This document shows positions 14,341 to 23,934 of a DNA stretch of 64,000 nt, one piece after another. Under the pieces are notes generated by a model, which was given only the letters and a program-made list of their open reading frames with translations, was not told where the DNA came from and made no database searches. The position numbers and the translations under genes were made by a program. The stretch's first letter is position 1; each line of letters starts with the position of its first letter. Origin of the DNA: Flavobacterium aquicola (GTDB taxonomy: Bacteria; Bacteroidota; Bacteroidia; Flavobacteriales; Flavobacteriaceae). The stretch spans positions 1,830 through 65,829 of the forward strand of contig NZ_QUNI01000017.1 of assembly GCF_003385115.1 (NCBI RefSeq), written 5' to 3'.

Positions 14341-15504
14341 ATGAAACGAATTCATTCAATTGATATAGTAAGAGGCATTGTGATGATAATAATGGCATTA
14401 GATCACGTTAGAGATCTAATGCATATAGATTCAATTACACAGAGCCCAACAGATTTTACAACGACTACACCCATACTATTTTTTACAAGATGGATTACCC
14501 ATCTATGTGCCCCGATTTTTGTTTTTTTGGCTGGAACATCGGCCTATATGTCGTTAAAAAACAATAATAACATATCACACACAAGGCGAAATCTGTTTAG
14601 GAGAGGCTTAGTCTTACTATTGCTTGAATTTACTATTGTCAATTTTGCAATATTTTTCGATGTGGGTTTTCATACACTGTTATTTGAAGTGATTGCCAGT
14701 ACAGGTTTTGGATTTATTATTTTGAGTTTACTGCTAAAATTATCTTCAAAGCAATTAGGTATTACTGGCTTACTTATCATATTTCTTCATAACCTAACAC
14801 CGCTTATTCCGTTTGGCGAAACATCAATTCTAAAAGTTATTCTAACACCTCTTTTCAGCCCGGCTGCCATACCTCTTTTTGCAGGGAAAGCATTTGTAGT
14901 GGGTTATCCGCCAATTCCGTGGTTAGGTATTATGCTGGTTGGGTTTGCCTGTGGCTCTTATTTTGAAAAGTCAAAAGAGAAAACGGAAAAAATATTTCTA
15001 AAAATAGGATTAGGGGCATTGGCATTATTTACAGTAATGCGTTTTATAAATATTTATGGTGATGGATTGCCGTGGACCTCGCAAAGAGATACAGTATTTA
15101 CTTTTATGTCCTTTATGAACATTAGCAAATATCCGCCATCACTTGTGTTTTGTTTAGTTACACTGGGTATTATGTTTTTATTGCTTGCCTTTTCAGAACG
15201 ATTGAGCGATAAGTTTAAAAACATACTTTCTGTTTACGGTAAAGTGCCATTGTTTTATTTTATTATACATTTTTATCTGATCCATTTAATCACACTACTG
15301 GTTTTAAGCCTCCAAGTTTTTCATTTTTCTCAATTTGAATTTGCATCAGGAACTTTCGGCAGGCCAAAGGGAATAGAAAGCGGATTACCGCTTTGGGCAG
15401 TTTATATAATCTGGCTGGCTGTTGTTACAGTGCTTTATAAACCGTGTCAATGGTATGGACAATACAAAGAAACCCATAAAAATTGGTGGTTAAAATATAT
15501 CTGA
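14341..15504 (+). CDS. YeiB/HGSNAT-like membrane acyltransferase (DUF1624 type)
   Basis: 387 residues, about ten membrane helices. The start RIHSIDIVRGIVMIIMALDHVRDLMH carries the conserved D-RG and DH residues of the heparan-alpha-glucosaminide N-acetyltransferase catalytic domain family, with LFARW-like FFTRWITHLCAPIFVFLAG. The family moves acyl groups across membranes to sugars or other acceptors; the substrate is unknown here. It stands alone, 70 bases after the DUF2007-like gene. Confidence 0.8.
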   Translation: MKRIHSIDIVRGIVMIIMALDHVRDLMHIDSITQSPTDFTTTTPILFFTRWITHLCAPIFVFLAGTSAYMSLKNNNNISHTRRNLFRRGLVLLLLEFTIVNFAIFFDVGFHTLLFEVIASTGFGFIILSLLLKLSSKQLGITGLLIIFLHNLTPLIPFGETSILKVILTPLFSPAAIPLFAGKAFVVGYPPIPWLGIMLVGFACGSYFEKSKEKTEKIFLKIGLGALALFTVMRFINIYGDGLPWTSQRDTVFTFMSFMNISKYPPSLVFCLVTLGIMFLLLAFSERLSDKFKNILSVYGKVPLFYFIIHFYLIHLITLLVLSLQVFHFSQFEFASGTFGRPKGIESGLPLWAVYIIWLAVVTVLYKPCQWYGQYKETHKNWWLKYI

Positions 15505-15607
15505 CAATACAAGAAAAACAATGAATGGATTTGCCTTTTTAAATTCCCCTTATCGGCAATATGTAAACCGTTATAAGCTATATTAACAAACAAAAAACTT
15601 AAAGTAC

Positions 15608-16144
15608 ATGAAATATTTATTAATTACTTTTTTTGCGTTATCAATTTCTTTTGCGCAATCTCCTAAGAAAATATTGAAAAAACTTGGCGAGGACCCCGTT
15701 TTTTTCATTGATAGTATAAATGTAGAAAAAGGTGATTTACAGAGATATGACCCAAACCAAATTAGTTCTGTAACAGTTTATAAAGACAAAGAGGCTATTG
15801 CATTGCTTGGAGAAGATGGTAAAGACGGAGTAATTTATATTGAAACTAAAGTTTTTTGTAAAAAAAGATATTGGAAATATTTTGTCTCAAAATCTTCAGA
15901 ATATAATCAATTCGTGAGCTCATATGAGAATGATATGAATGTTCAATATGTTTTAAATGAAAGAGTGTTAAAAGAAGGATTTGAAGGGGATTTGGCTGCA
16001 ATTGATGATGTCGTCTTTAAATCGATAAAGCTTATTAGTAAAGAAGAGCTGATAAAAAAATACCAAATTGAAGACAAAGATTATGGTTTTCAAATAATAT
16101 CGGAAACTCCAAAAGATTTATATCACGGTAATCGCAAATTCTAG
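15608..16144 (+). CDS. secreted protein with TonB-plug-like motif
   Basis: 178 residues with a Sec signal (MKYLLITFFALSISFAQ). Residues about 50-80 read ISSVTVYKDKEAIALLGEDGKDGVIYIETK, the pattern of the plug domain of TonB-dependent receptors (GVI-I-TK), but no barrel follows; such stand-alone plug pieces occur in Bacteroidota peptidase- and receptor-linked proteins. Lies between two array relics, so may be a former cassette. The bases before it (CCGTTATAAGCTATATT, near 15569) resemble the right end of a site. Confidence 0.55.
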   Translation: MKYLLITFFALSISFAQSPKKILKKLGEDPVFFIDSINVEKGDLQRYDPNQISSVTVYKDKEAIALLGEDGKDGVIYIETKVFCKKRYWKYFVSKSSEYNQFVSSYENDMNVQYVLNERVLKEGFEGDLAAIDDVVFKSIKLISKEELIKKYQIEDKDYGFQIISETPKDLYHGNRKF

Positions 16145-16148
16145 AGTA

Positions 16149-16262
16149 TAACTTACAACATGGCTCCGATAAATTTGGGCAATAGATTTGATGGCAAAAA
16201 ATAGTTTTGTATTTGGGAAGATTTGCTTTGTCTGTTCGTTATCTCGTGTAGCAAATCAGGAA
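16149..16262 (+). repeat. relic attC-like site
   Basis: Degenerate copy: TAACTTACAACATGGCTCC, then AATTTGGGCAATAG, GATGGCAAAAAATAG, TTTTGTATTTGG and the long-variant loop GATTTGCTTTGTCTGTTCG...GCAAATC. The right arm and GTTA end are lost. It marks how far the array once reached. Confidence 0.6.
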
Positions 16263-16327
16263 TTTTTAAGGTTCTAATATCCATCAATTCTAAGCGATTC
16301 TAAAACTCTATTAAAATCAAATTAAAA

Positions 16328-16909
16328 ATGAAAAGAATAACCGTATTCTGTGGTTCCAGTTCAGGAACCGAAGAAATTTATACCTCACAGGCAGTTTTGT
16401 TAGGACAAACATTAGCCAAACGAAATATCGAATTGGTCTATGGCGGAGCCAATGTTGGACTTATGGGCGCCGTTGCCGATGGGGTTCTAAACGCTGGCGG
16501 AAAAGCAATTGGGATACTGCCCAGCTTTTTGAGGTCAAAAGAAATTGCTCACAAACAGTTAACAGAATTGATTCTGGTAGAAACAATGCACGAACGAAAA
16601 ACCAAAATGAATGACCTTTGCGACGGCGTAATAGCCTTGCCGGGAGGTTTCGGAACATTGGATGAACTTTTCGAAATGCTTACTTGGGGACAGCTCGGAC
16701 TTCATCAAAAACCAATTGCGATTTTAAATGTCGATGGTTATTATGACGCTTTAATTACTTTTCTGCAGACAATGACAGACAAAGGTCTTTTGAAAGAATC
16801 AAACCAGCAGATGCTTTTGGTAAGCGGTACTATTGATGATCTTTTGGAGAAAATGGAAAATTATACACCACCCACCGTTGGAAAATGGATTGACAACAAG
16901 GATGTTTGA
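16328..16909 (+). CDS. LOG-family protein (TIGR00730), nucleoside 5'-monophosphate phosphoribohydrolase
   Basis: 193 residues with the family signatures FCGSSSGTEE, YGGANVGLMGAVADG and PGGFGTLDELFE (about residues 101-112). LOG proteins split N6-modified AMP, or other nucleotide monophosphates, into base and ribose 5-phosphate in the cytosol. Length is typical. This is the first conserved chromosomal gene after the array relics. Confidence 0.9.
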   Translation: MKRITVFCGSSSGTEEIYTSQAVLLGQTLAKRNIELVYGGANVGLMGAVADGVLNAGGKAIGILPSFLRSKEIAHKQLTELILVETMHERKTKMNDLCDGVIALPGGFGTLDELFEMLTWGQLGLHQKPIAILNVDGYYDALITFLQTMTDKGLLKESNQQMLLVSGTIDDLLEKMENYTPPTVGKWIDNKDV

Positions 16910-17077
16910 TATTGAAAATTAGGTAAACAAGAAATATCCTCAGCAAAAATCAATGATTTTCTGTATTTAATAAAAAATTAACTTGTATTTCTTTTTTACA
17001 TAATCCGCCGTTTTTTGCTGTAATTTCACATAAAATATTTATATTAGATACCTTAAAAATCCAAATAAAATAGTCTA

Positions 17078-19906
17078 ATGAAATCAAAATCAATACTGTT
17101 AGTCCTTGTTTTACTTTTGACAAGTTTGAGCAGTCAGGCTCAAAGCAAGCCGGATGTCAAAAATGATTTTAATGTTTCTTTTGAAGAATATAATCTGGCC
17201 AACGGACTGCGTGTGATTTTGCACGTAGACAAATCAGATCCTGTGGTTGCAGTGGCACTGACCTGTCATGTAGGTTCTGCAAGAGAAATACCGGGCCGAA
17301 CTGGTTTTGCCCATTTATTTGAACACTTGCTTTTTTTGGAATCAGAAAATCTTGGAAAAGGAGGTCTGGATAAAATGAGTGCCCAAATTGGCGGATCAGG
17401 CGCAAATGGTTCCACCAGCAGAGACCGTACCAACTATTTTCAAACGGTTCCTAACGATGCTCTGGAAAAAATGATTTGGGCCGAGGCTGATAAGCTGGGT
17501 TTTTTTATCAATACAGTCACTGATCCTGTTTTGGCCAAAGAAAAACAAGTTGTTAAAAATGAAAAAAGACAATCAAGTGACAACCGGCCATACGGACATA
17601 ATTTTGCTGTAATCGATAAAAATTTATATCCCGCTAATCATCCTTACAACTGGGAAGTAATTGGTTCCTTAGAAGATTTACAAAGCGCCACTTTAGACGA
17701 TGTTAAGAATTTCTACAGCAAATGGTATGTGCCAAATAATGTGGTGCTGACAATTGCGGGAGATTTTGATCCTAAGCAGACTAAAATCTGGGTAGAAAAA
17801 TACTTTGGCGAAATCAAGCGAGGAAATGATATCCCCAAAATTGCCAAACAGGAAGTTATTCTGCCCGAAACCAAAAAATACTATTACGAAGATAATTTTG
17901 CCAATTTGCCTCAGCTTACAATTGCGTGGCCAAGTGTTTATGAGTATCATCCGGACAGTTATGCTTTGGAAGTATTGGCTGATTATTTGGCCAGAGGAAA
18001 AAAAGCACCTTTGTATCAGTCTTTAGTCGAAAACAAAAAAATAACTGATGAGGTTTCATTGTATCAGTACAATTCGGAAATCGCGGGACAATATATGCTT
18101 ACTGTCAGAGCTTTCGAAAATACAGATCTAAATCTTGTTTTAGAGGGAATAGAAGAAGGTTTTGCTAAATTTGAGAAAGAGGGTATTTCTCAGCAAGATC
18201 TGGACCGCATTAAAGCCAAACAGGAAACCATTTTTTATTCTGGTTTATCGAGTGCTTTAGGCAAAGGTTTTCAATTAGCACAATATGTTATTTATACAGG
18301 TTCTCCAAGTTACATTAACCAGGATATCAAAAACATTCAAGGTGTAACGACAGAAGATGTAATGCGTGTTTATCAAAAATACATTAAAGGGAAAAATTTT
18401 GTTGCTTCGAGTTTTGTTCCAAAAGGCCAAGCTAATTTAATACTCAAAAATTCTGTTTTGGCAGATATAGTTGAAGAAAAAATTATTGACGGTAACGAAG
18501 AAACTTTTGATGCCAGTATAGCCGCAAATTATTCAAAAACACCTTCTGCATTCGACCGCAGCAAAGAGCCTCCTTATGGAAAAGATCCTGTTGTAAAAAC
18601 ACCAGATGTTTGGAAACAGAAACTGTCGTCTGGTTTGCAGGTTTATGGAATAGAGAATAATGAAGTTCCTTTGGTTTTGTTTCAAACACAGATAAAAGGG
18701 AGTTTGCTTCTAGAAAATAATGATAAAATAGGAGTTTCGAATCTTTTGGCAAGTTTAATGATGAAAGGAACGAAAAATAAAACGACTCAAGAACTTGAAA
18801 ACGCTATTGAAATTTTAGGAGCTACTATTTATATAAATGCCACCGATGATGCTATTGTTATTTCAGGTTTTTCGCTGGCTAAGAATTATGAAAAAACAAT
18901 TCAATTAGTCGAAGAAATGATAACGCAACCTCGTTGGGACAAAACTGAATTTGATTTGATTAAAGAAAGCATATTAAGCCAGATTAAGCAGCAAAAAGCA
19001 GATCCGAACAGCATTGCTGAAAATCAGTTCCGAAAACTAGTTTATGGTCAGAACAGTAAACTTTCGAATGCCTTAATTGGAACAGAAGAAACAGTGAGCA
19101 CAATTACTATTGATGATTTGAAAAGTTTTTATACTCAAAATTTTTCACCTTCGGCTACCAATTTTCAAATTGTTGGCGCCGTTTCTATGAAGAAAGTATT
19201 GGAATCATTAGCTCATTTAAACAAAAATTGGGCAGATAAAAAAGTAATTGTGCCGACTCCAATTATAGCTGAAAAACCTGGTGCATCTGTTGTTTATTTT
19301 TATGACGTTCCTGGTGCAAAACAATCTGTGTTACGAATTGGTGCTATTGCTATGGCTGCGGCAGATGCAGACTATCATTTGGCTAATGTTATGAATTATC
19401 GTTTTGGAGGAGGTAAATTTGCTTCGCAGCTAATGCAGCAATTAAGAGATAATAAAGGCTATGTTTACCATATTGATTCCAGCTTTGACGGAACAGCGTA
19501 CAAGGGGCCTTTTTTAATCAATGGCAGTGTGCGTTCGAATATTACTTTTGAAGCCGTACAATTGATTAAAACGATACTGGAGGATTATGGCAAAAATTTT
19601 AACACCAATGATTTGGAAATTACTCAAAGTAATTTAATAAAAAGTAATGCAAGAGCTTTTGAAACGCTGGAAGCAAAAATCAATATGCTAAACGAAATAT
19701 GTAATTACAATTTTCCGAACGATTACGTTAAGAAACAGGAAATGGAAACCAAAAATGTAACTGTTTCTGATATTAAGAAGCTTTCAGAAAAGTATCTTAA
19801 TGCCAATCAAATGATTTATTTGGTGGTTGGTGATGCAGAAACGCAATTACAAAAATTAGAGCAATTAGGTTTTGGAAAGCCGGTCTTATTAAATCCGAAG
19901 CAGTAA
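17078..19906 (+). CDS. secreted M16 zinc metallopeptidase with two M16 units
   Basis: 942 residues with a Sec signal (cut near residue 22, SSQAQ). The inverted zinc motif HxxEH is H79-LF-E82-H83 in TGFAHLFEHLLF; the distal Glu lies in LAKEKQVVKNEKRQ. The second half (about 510-940) is a second M16 domain pair without HxxEH, as usual for the non-catalytic half. Such pitrilysin-like enzymes degrade peptides in the periplasm. A hairpin terminator follows. Confidence 0.9.
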   Translation: MKSKSILLVLVLLLTSLSSQAQSKPDVKNDFNVSFEEYNLANGLRVILHVDKSDPVVAVALTCHVGSAREIPGRTGFAHLFEHLLFLESENLGKGGLDKMSAQIGGSGANGSTSRDRTNYFQTVPNDALEKMIWAEADKLGFFINTVTDPVLAKEKQVVKNEKRQSSDNRPYGHNFAVIDKNLYPANHPYNWEVIGSLEDLQSATLDDVKNFYSKWYVPNNVVLTIAGDFDPKQTKIWVEKYFGEIKRGNDIPKIAKQEVILPETKKYYYEDNFANLPQLTIAWPSVYEYHPDSYALEVLADYLARGKKAPLYQSLVENKKITDEVSLYQYNSEIAGQYMLTVRAFENTDLNLVLEGIEEGFAKFEKEGISQQDLDRIKAKQETIFYSGLSSALGKGFQLAQYVIYTGSPSYINQDIKNIQGVTTEDVMRVYQKYIKGKNFVASSFVPKGQANLILKNSVLADIVEEKIIDGNEETFDASIAANYSKTPSAFDRSKEPPYGKDPVVKTPDVWKQKLSSGLQVYGIENNEVPLVLFQTQIKGSLLLENNDKIGVSNLLASLMMKGTKNKTTQELENAIEILGATIYINATDDAIVISGFSLAKNYEKTIQLVEEMITQPRWDKTEFDLIKESILSQIKQQKADPNSIAENQFRKLVYGQNSKLSNALIGTEETVSTITIDDLKSFYTQNFSPSATNFQIVGAVSMKKVLESLAHLNKNWADKKVIVPTPIIAEKPGASVVYFYDVPGAKQSVLRIGAIAMAAADADYHLANVMNYRFGGGKFASQLMQQLRDNKGYVYHIDSSFDGTAYKGPFLINGSVRSNITFEAVQLIKTILEDYGKNFNTNDLEITQSNLIKSNARAFETLEAKINMLNEICNYNFPNDYVKKQEMETKNVTVSDIKKLSEKYLNANQMIYLVVGDAETQLQKLEQLGFGKPVLLNPKQ

Positions 19907-19937
19907 ACAGCTTTTTAAGCAGTTAGATTAAAAAAAA

Positions 19938-19978
19938 ATGTCTGTATGAAAATCATTTTCGTACAGACATTTTTTTTG
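19938..19978. terminator. bidirectional terminator
   Basis: TGTCTGTATGAAAA and TTTTCGTACAGACA form a 14-bp stem with A- and T-runs on the two sides, between two convergent genes. Confidence 0.85.
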
Positions 19979-20015
19979 GATGAAAACCTGAATAATTGAA
20001 TCTTATTCAAGTGTA

Positions 20016-21407
20016 TTAAAACATACGCTCAAAACCATCCGTAAACTTACGCATGGTATATTGTTTCGCATAACTGTCATAATAACCCAAAATATAGTAG
20101 TTTTTGTAGCGTATAATGCTCGGTAAAGTCACCTCGGGATGCTCTTGCTGAAAACCAGAAATAAAATCAAAAGCAAGAGGCTCCTGATCTTTTTTGACAT
20201 GCTCCAGTTTTTTATCGAAAACACTTTCGAAATAGACCGTCGCGGGAATATCGCGATACATTAAATCCCCATTGATTTGATTACTGGACAGTGAATTGAT
20301 AATATCCGCAAATTGGATTGTTCCGGTTCCGCCCATTGTGATCAAAATAGAATTAGGAGTTTTGTAGACTGTCAGTCCTACTTCTAAATACACCAATTGA
20401 TTCAAAAATTTGGCAGTTGTTTTATATTCTTTCGGTCTTTGTCCTTCCAATTGAAATTTTAAAGGGGAAGTTTTAAAGGCAATGGTATCCGTTTTTGAAA
20501 CCAGAATAGTCTTGATGGTGTCCATGGTTTTATAATCCTTTATTTCAAACAGCAATTCATCAGCATTAACTTTTAGCTGATATATCTTATTTTCATGATA
20601 ATAGGAATTGGATAAACTAACGTAATTTTTGGTAGAAGTCTTCGGAAAGTTTTTTTCCTGAATTGCAGCGGTTGCAAGATCAATTTCGAATGCCTGAGTT
20701 TCGTTGTCGTTATGGTCAAACGTGAGAAGCAGTCGGTTTTTTAGAACATATAATTTGGTCCTTTGTGTGCCTTTAAATAAAGGATTGAACTGGCTGGTTT
20801 CTATTTTTTCGATAGGAAGCGCTTCCAGAATCTGGCTGAATGTGATAGTTTTATCTTTGCTGTTTTTGAATTTAAAAGTACTGAAATCCAGCATTTTTTC
20901 TTCTTTTGTACCATTTTTAAAAGCATACAATACTAGTTTATCCTCAAATTCCTTTTTCGCAAGTATATAAAATCCATTGTTTTCCTGAAACTGGGTAATA
21001 ACAGTCTGATTGAAAAACTCCATGTCATAATCGATAATGGCAGCCGTGGATTTGGCATTCATATCGTATTGTACAGCCAATATTTTTTTTAAATCCTGGC
21101 TTGACCAATACAAAGTTGGATTTCCATCGCTATTAAAACTATGTCCTACAATTTGTCTATAGCTGATGTCGGGTCTTGGCAATGAATATTGATTGGACAA
21201 AAACAAGGCACTATTGTATTTTAGAATCGTGAGGTTTTCTTTATCGGAAGCAAAAACAAAAAGATCGTGAGTAGCCGTGTTTTCGACATTGACGATTTGT
21301 CTGTACTCTTTGGATTTTTTGAGTTCCAAAGGAAAGGTAGCTAGAACCGTTTGGCTAAAAAGGAATGTGCTTTGAAATAGAATTAAAAAAGTGATTATCT
21401 TTTTCAT
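20016..21407 (-). CDS. secreted protein of unknown function, paralogue A
   Basis: 463 residues, Sec signal (MKKIITFLILFQSTFLFSQ). It is a paralogue of the protein at 23935-25371: both have a QIVN start, an LFWSSxDxxxI or LYWSSQDLKKI motif near residue 100, and end with YYxLGYYDxxxxQYxxRKF. Repeated strand-rich units suggest a beta-propeller-like shape. No domain recognised. Confidence 0.7.
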   Translation of the reverse strand: MKKIITFLILFQSTFLFSQTVLATFPLELKKSKEYRQIVNVENTATHDLFVFASDKENLTILKYNSALFLSNQYSLPRPDISYRQIVGHSFNSDGNPTLYWSSQDLKKILAVQYDMNAKSTAAIIDYDMEFFNQTVITQFQENNGFYILAKKEFEDKLVLYAFKNGTKEEKMLDFSTFKFKNSKDKTITFSQILEALPIEKIETSQFNPLFKGTQRTKLYVLKNRLLLTFDHNDNETQAFEIDLATAAIQEKNFPKTSTKNYVSLSNSYYHENKIYQLKVNADELLFEIKDYKTMDTIKTILVSKTDTIAFKTSPLKFQLEGQRPKEYKTTAKFLNQLVYLEVGLTVYKTPNSILITMGGTGTIQFADIINSLSSNQINGDLMYRDIPATVYFESVFDKKLEHVKKDQEPLAFDFISGFQQEHPEVTLPSIIRYKNYYILGYYDSYAKQYTMRKFTDGFERMF

Positions 21408-21451
21408 ATAGTTGTATAAAAATAGCAGGTTGATGTGATAAAATTTGGTTG

Positions 21452-22081
21452 TTATTGGTTCATTATTCCTTGAAAATAATCCACCATTTGGCCCACATGC
21501 ATAGCATCCATCAAACCGTGATGCACATGAATAGACATGGACATAGTCCTATTGCCTGTTTCTGACACAATTACCTTGCCAAAAGATATTTTTGGGCAGC
21601 TATCTGGGTAAGTCATATTGCGCGCATGGGAAAGCGAGGTAAAATTCAGCCAAGGAATTGCCGAAAAGTGAATGACATTATCATCTTTAAACTCTCTTGT
21701 AAACAGCCCAGTTGTGTTTTGAATGCGTTCAATTTCAGTTTTTGCGGTTTGTTCAAAAATCGTATAATCAGGATGAAATTCGATGAGTGAAAATCCAAAA
21801 GTACCGTCAGCACGGCTTATGGTTGCCGAGCCGTCAATCCTGTCATGTTTGTAAATATGGGTATTCTCGATACGATATCTGAAGCTTTCAAAAGCATTTA
21901 CGGCGACCAATGTCTTATGTAAATAATAAATAAAGAATGAAGTGCCAAGAGCTTTGGAATTTTCATAAGCACGAGTACAATCGATGGTTATGTTTACCCC
22001 AAAAAAAGGTTCCTGCATTTGTTTAAAGAAAAGAAAATGTTCCTTTCTATTCCAACTATCCAAGTCTAAAAGCGTTTTCAT
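21452..22081 (-). CDS. chloramphenicol acetyltransferase-like acyltransferase
   Basis: 209 residues, the usual length for type A CAT proteins. It has WNRKEHFLFFKQMQEPFFGVN at the start, a family-typical N-terminus, and SIHVHHGLMDAMHVGQMVDYFQ near the end, matching the catalytic HHxxxDG motif except that Gly is Ala (HHGLMDA, residues 187-193). SFGKV is also in place. It probably transfers acetyl from acetyl-CoA; chloramphenicol as substrate is not assured, as many CAT-like genes in Bacteroidota have unknown acceptors. Confidence 0.8.
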   Translation of the reverse strand: MKTLLDLDSWNRKEHFLFFKQMQEPFFGVNITIDCTRAYENSKALGTSFFIYYLHKTLVAVNAFESFRYRIENTHIYKHDRIDGSATISRADGTFGFSLIEFHPDYTIFEQTAKTEIERIQNTTGLFTREFKDDNVIHFSAIPWLNFTSLSHARNMTYPDSCPKISFGKVIVSETGNRTMSMSIHVHHGLMDAMHVGQMVDYFQGIMNQ

Positions 22082-22148
22082 TTTTTAGTATTTAGGGAGT
22101 AATCCAAATTTTTTGAGCTGTAAAAGAGAAGTTTGTTTTTAATTAAAA

Positions 22149-22190
22149 AACCTAGCTAAAATACTAAATAAAAAGCATTCTAACTAGGTT
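22149..22190 (-). terminator. terminator after the HAD gene
   Basis: AACCTAG and CTAGGTT arms with a long AT-rich loop; on the minus strand the second arm is followed by a T-run. Confidence 0.5.
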
Positions 22191-22213
22191 CCAAATATTT
22201 TTCAAAAAGCAAT

Positions 22214-22924
22214 TTACAATTCCAATAGCGGTAAAACTTCGGTTATGGTATTTAATGCCTTAAAATTTTTATGTTCTACTTTATGGTCAATTTTTTCGTG
22301 TGCCCATGTCGTGTGAAAAGGAATGTGTACGGCGTGTCCGCCAATTGCTAAAACAGGCAATACATCCGATTTTAAGGAATTGCCAATCATAAAAAACTCT
22401 TCGGGTTTAATCTCCAGTCGTTTGATCAAATCCAAATAATCAACTTCCTGCTTGTCTGACATTACTTCGATATGGTGAAAATAATGCCCTAAACCCGAGT
22501 TATGTAATTTTCGGCGCTGATCCAATAAATCACCTTTTGTGGCTACAATCAATTTATATCTGCCATACAATGATTCCAAAGTTTCTTCAACACCATCCAA
22601 TAAAACAATTGGTTTTTCGAGCAGTTCTTTTCCATATCGAATGATTTTTTCAATAACTTCTACAGGAATAGTATTGTTCGAAATATTCATTGCCGCCTCA
22701 ATCATCGAAAGAATATAGCCTTTGATACCGTAGCCATACAATTTGAGATTATCGATTTCAATTTTGAATAATTCCTTCGAAATCCCCTGATGCGACAGAT
22801 AATCCTCCATCAGACCGCAGAATTTCTTCTCAGTTTCATCAAAGTAGGTTTCGTTTATAAAAAGTGTGTCATCTGCATCAAATGCGATTACTTTTAAATT
22901 TGGAATTTTACTTTTGTCTAACAT
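22214..22924 (-). CDS. HAD-superfamily hydrolase
   Basis: 236 residues. Motif I is FDADDTLFINET (nucleophile and acid-base Asp pair DxD, near residue 15), motif II VATKGD, and motif IV MIGNSLKSDVLPVLAIGG. It has a helical cap between motifs I and II (cap type C1), as in phosphoglycolate phosphatase-like enzymes. The substrate is not clear. Confidence 0.85.
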   Translation of the reverse strand: MLDKSKIPNLKVIAFDADDTLFINETYFDETEKKFCGLMEDYLSHQGISKELFKIEIDNLKLYGYGIKGYILSMIEAAMNISNNTIPVEVIEKIIRYGKELLEKPIVLLDGVEETLESLYGRYKLIVATKGDLLDQRRKLHNSGLGHYFHHIEVMSDKQEVDYLDLIKRLEIKPEEFFMIGNSLKSDVLPVLAIGGHAVHIPFHTTWAHEKIDHKVEHKNFKALNTITEVLPLLEL

Positions 22925-22977
22925 AACTATAAAGATATTTTTGTCTAATGTTGTTCAGTTACAAACTACTTTTCAAT

Positions 22978-23856
22978 TTAGAAAAAAGATTTCAATGAAA
23001 TTGTTTTATCGTAAAAAGTAATCCGGATTCCGAAAAGTAGAATAATTCCGCCGAAAACCATTTGTAAATTTATTTTTTCTTCTAAAAAAAACCATGCCAA
23101 GATGGATGTAATGACTGCCTGACTCAATAAACTCAGTGAAACTCTCGTCGCACGCATGTGCTGTGTTGCATAACTTACGGAAAGCCATGCGCACAATTGG
23201 CAGATAAATGCCTGCAGTATCAGTACAAACCAGCCCATATCTGAAAAACCAGTGAAAGGTTCGTTCAAACTATAACATAGAATTCCTAAATAAATGCTCG
23301 AAGACGTTAAACTGATGGTCATAAAGGATAAAACATCAACTTTTGAAAGGACATTTTTGCTGACCATTAGATAAATGGAATATAAAACACCTGATAAAAC
23401 GGCAAATAGGAATGCCTGATTGAAATTCATTTCGACGAAAATTTCAAAACCAACTAAAACCACCATCCCGAATAAAGAAACGATGGTGCCAATCCAGAAA
23501 TTTGGTGCTGGTTTTGATTTTAGAAACAAAAAAGAACCAATTCCAACCCAAACAGGTGATAAATTAGTAAGTAATGATGCTTGTGTTGCACTCGATTCCT
23601 GAATCGCAATGTTCCAAACAGCAACATCCGACGAAAATAATATCCCGCAAAGTGCCGCCAGAAGAGCAAATTTTAAAGAAGGAATTCTGAAGTTTTTGCT
23701 GACAATGACATAAGGTAACAGTAATATTAAAGCAAAAAACATTCGGTAAAAGGCCGAAATCAATCCCGGTGTTAACCGTAATTTTACCAATATCGGGAAA
23801 ATCGAGATGCATAGTATACCGCAGATTAGCGCTATTCTTGGTTTTGTGAGTTTCAT
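22978..23856 (-). CDS. EamA/DMT-family transporter
   Basis: 292 residues with ten predicted membrane helices in two EamA repeats; the first repeat ends LTNLSPVWVGIGSFLFLKSKP and the second ALLSQAVITSILAWFFLEEKI, both typical of drug/metabolite exporters. Substrate unknown. Confidence 0.85.
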   Translation of the reverse strand: MKLTKPRIALICGILCISIFPILVKLRLTPGLISAFYRMFFALILLLPYVIVSKNFRIPSLKFALLAALCGILFSSDVAVWNIAIQESSATQASLLTNLSPVWVGIGSFLFLKSKPAPNFWIGTIVSLFGMVVLVGFEIFVEMNFNQAFLFAVLSGVLYSIYLMVSKNVLSKVDVLSFMTISLTSSSIYLGILCYSLNEPFTGFSDMGWFVLILQAFICQLCAWLSVSYATQHMRATRVSLSLLSQAVITSILAWFFLEEKINLQMVFGGIILLFGIRITFYDKTISLKSFF

Positions 23857-23934
23857 TTTATATGCTTAATCTAATAATAGATTCAATTTATTAAGATAGA
23901 AAAAAATACTGACTTTGATTTTGTATATTGTTTT

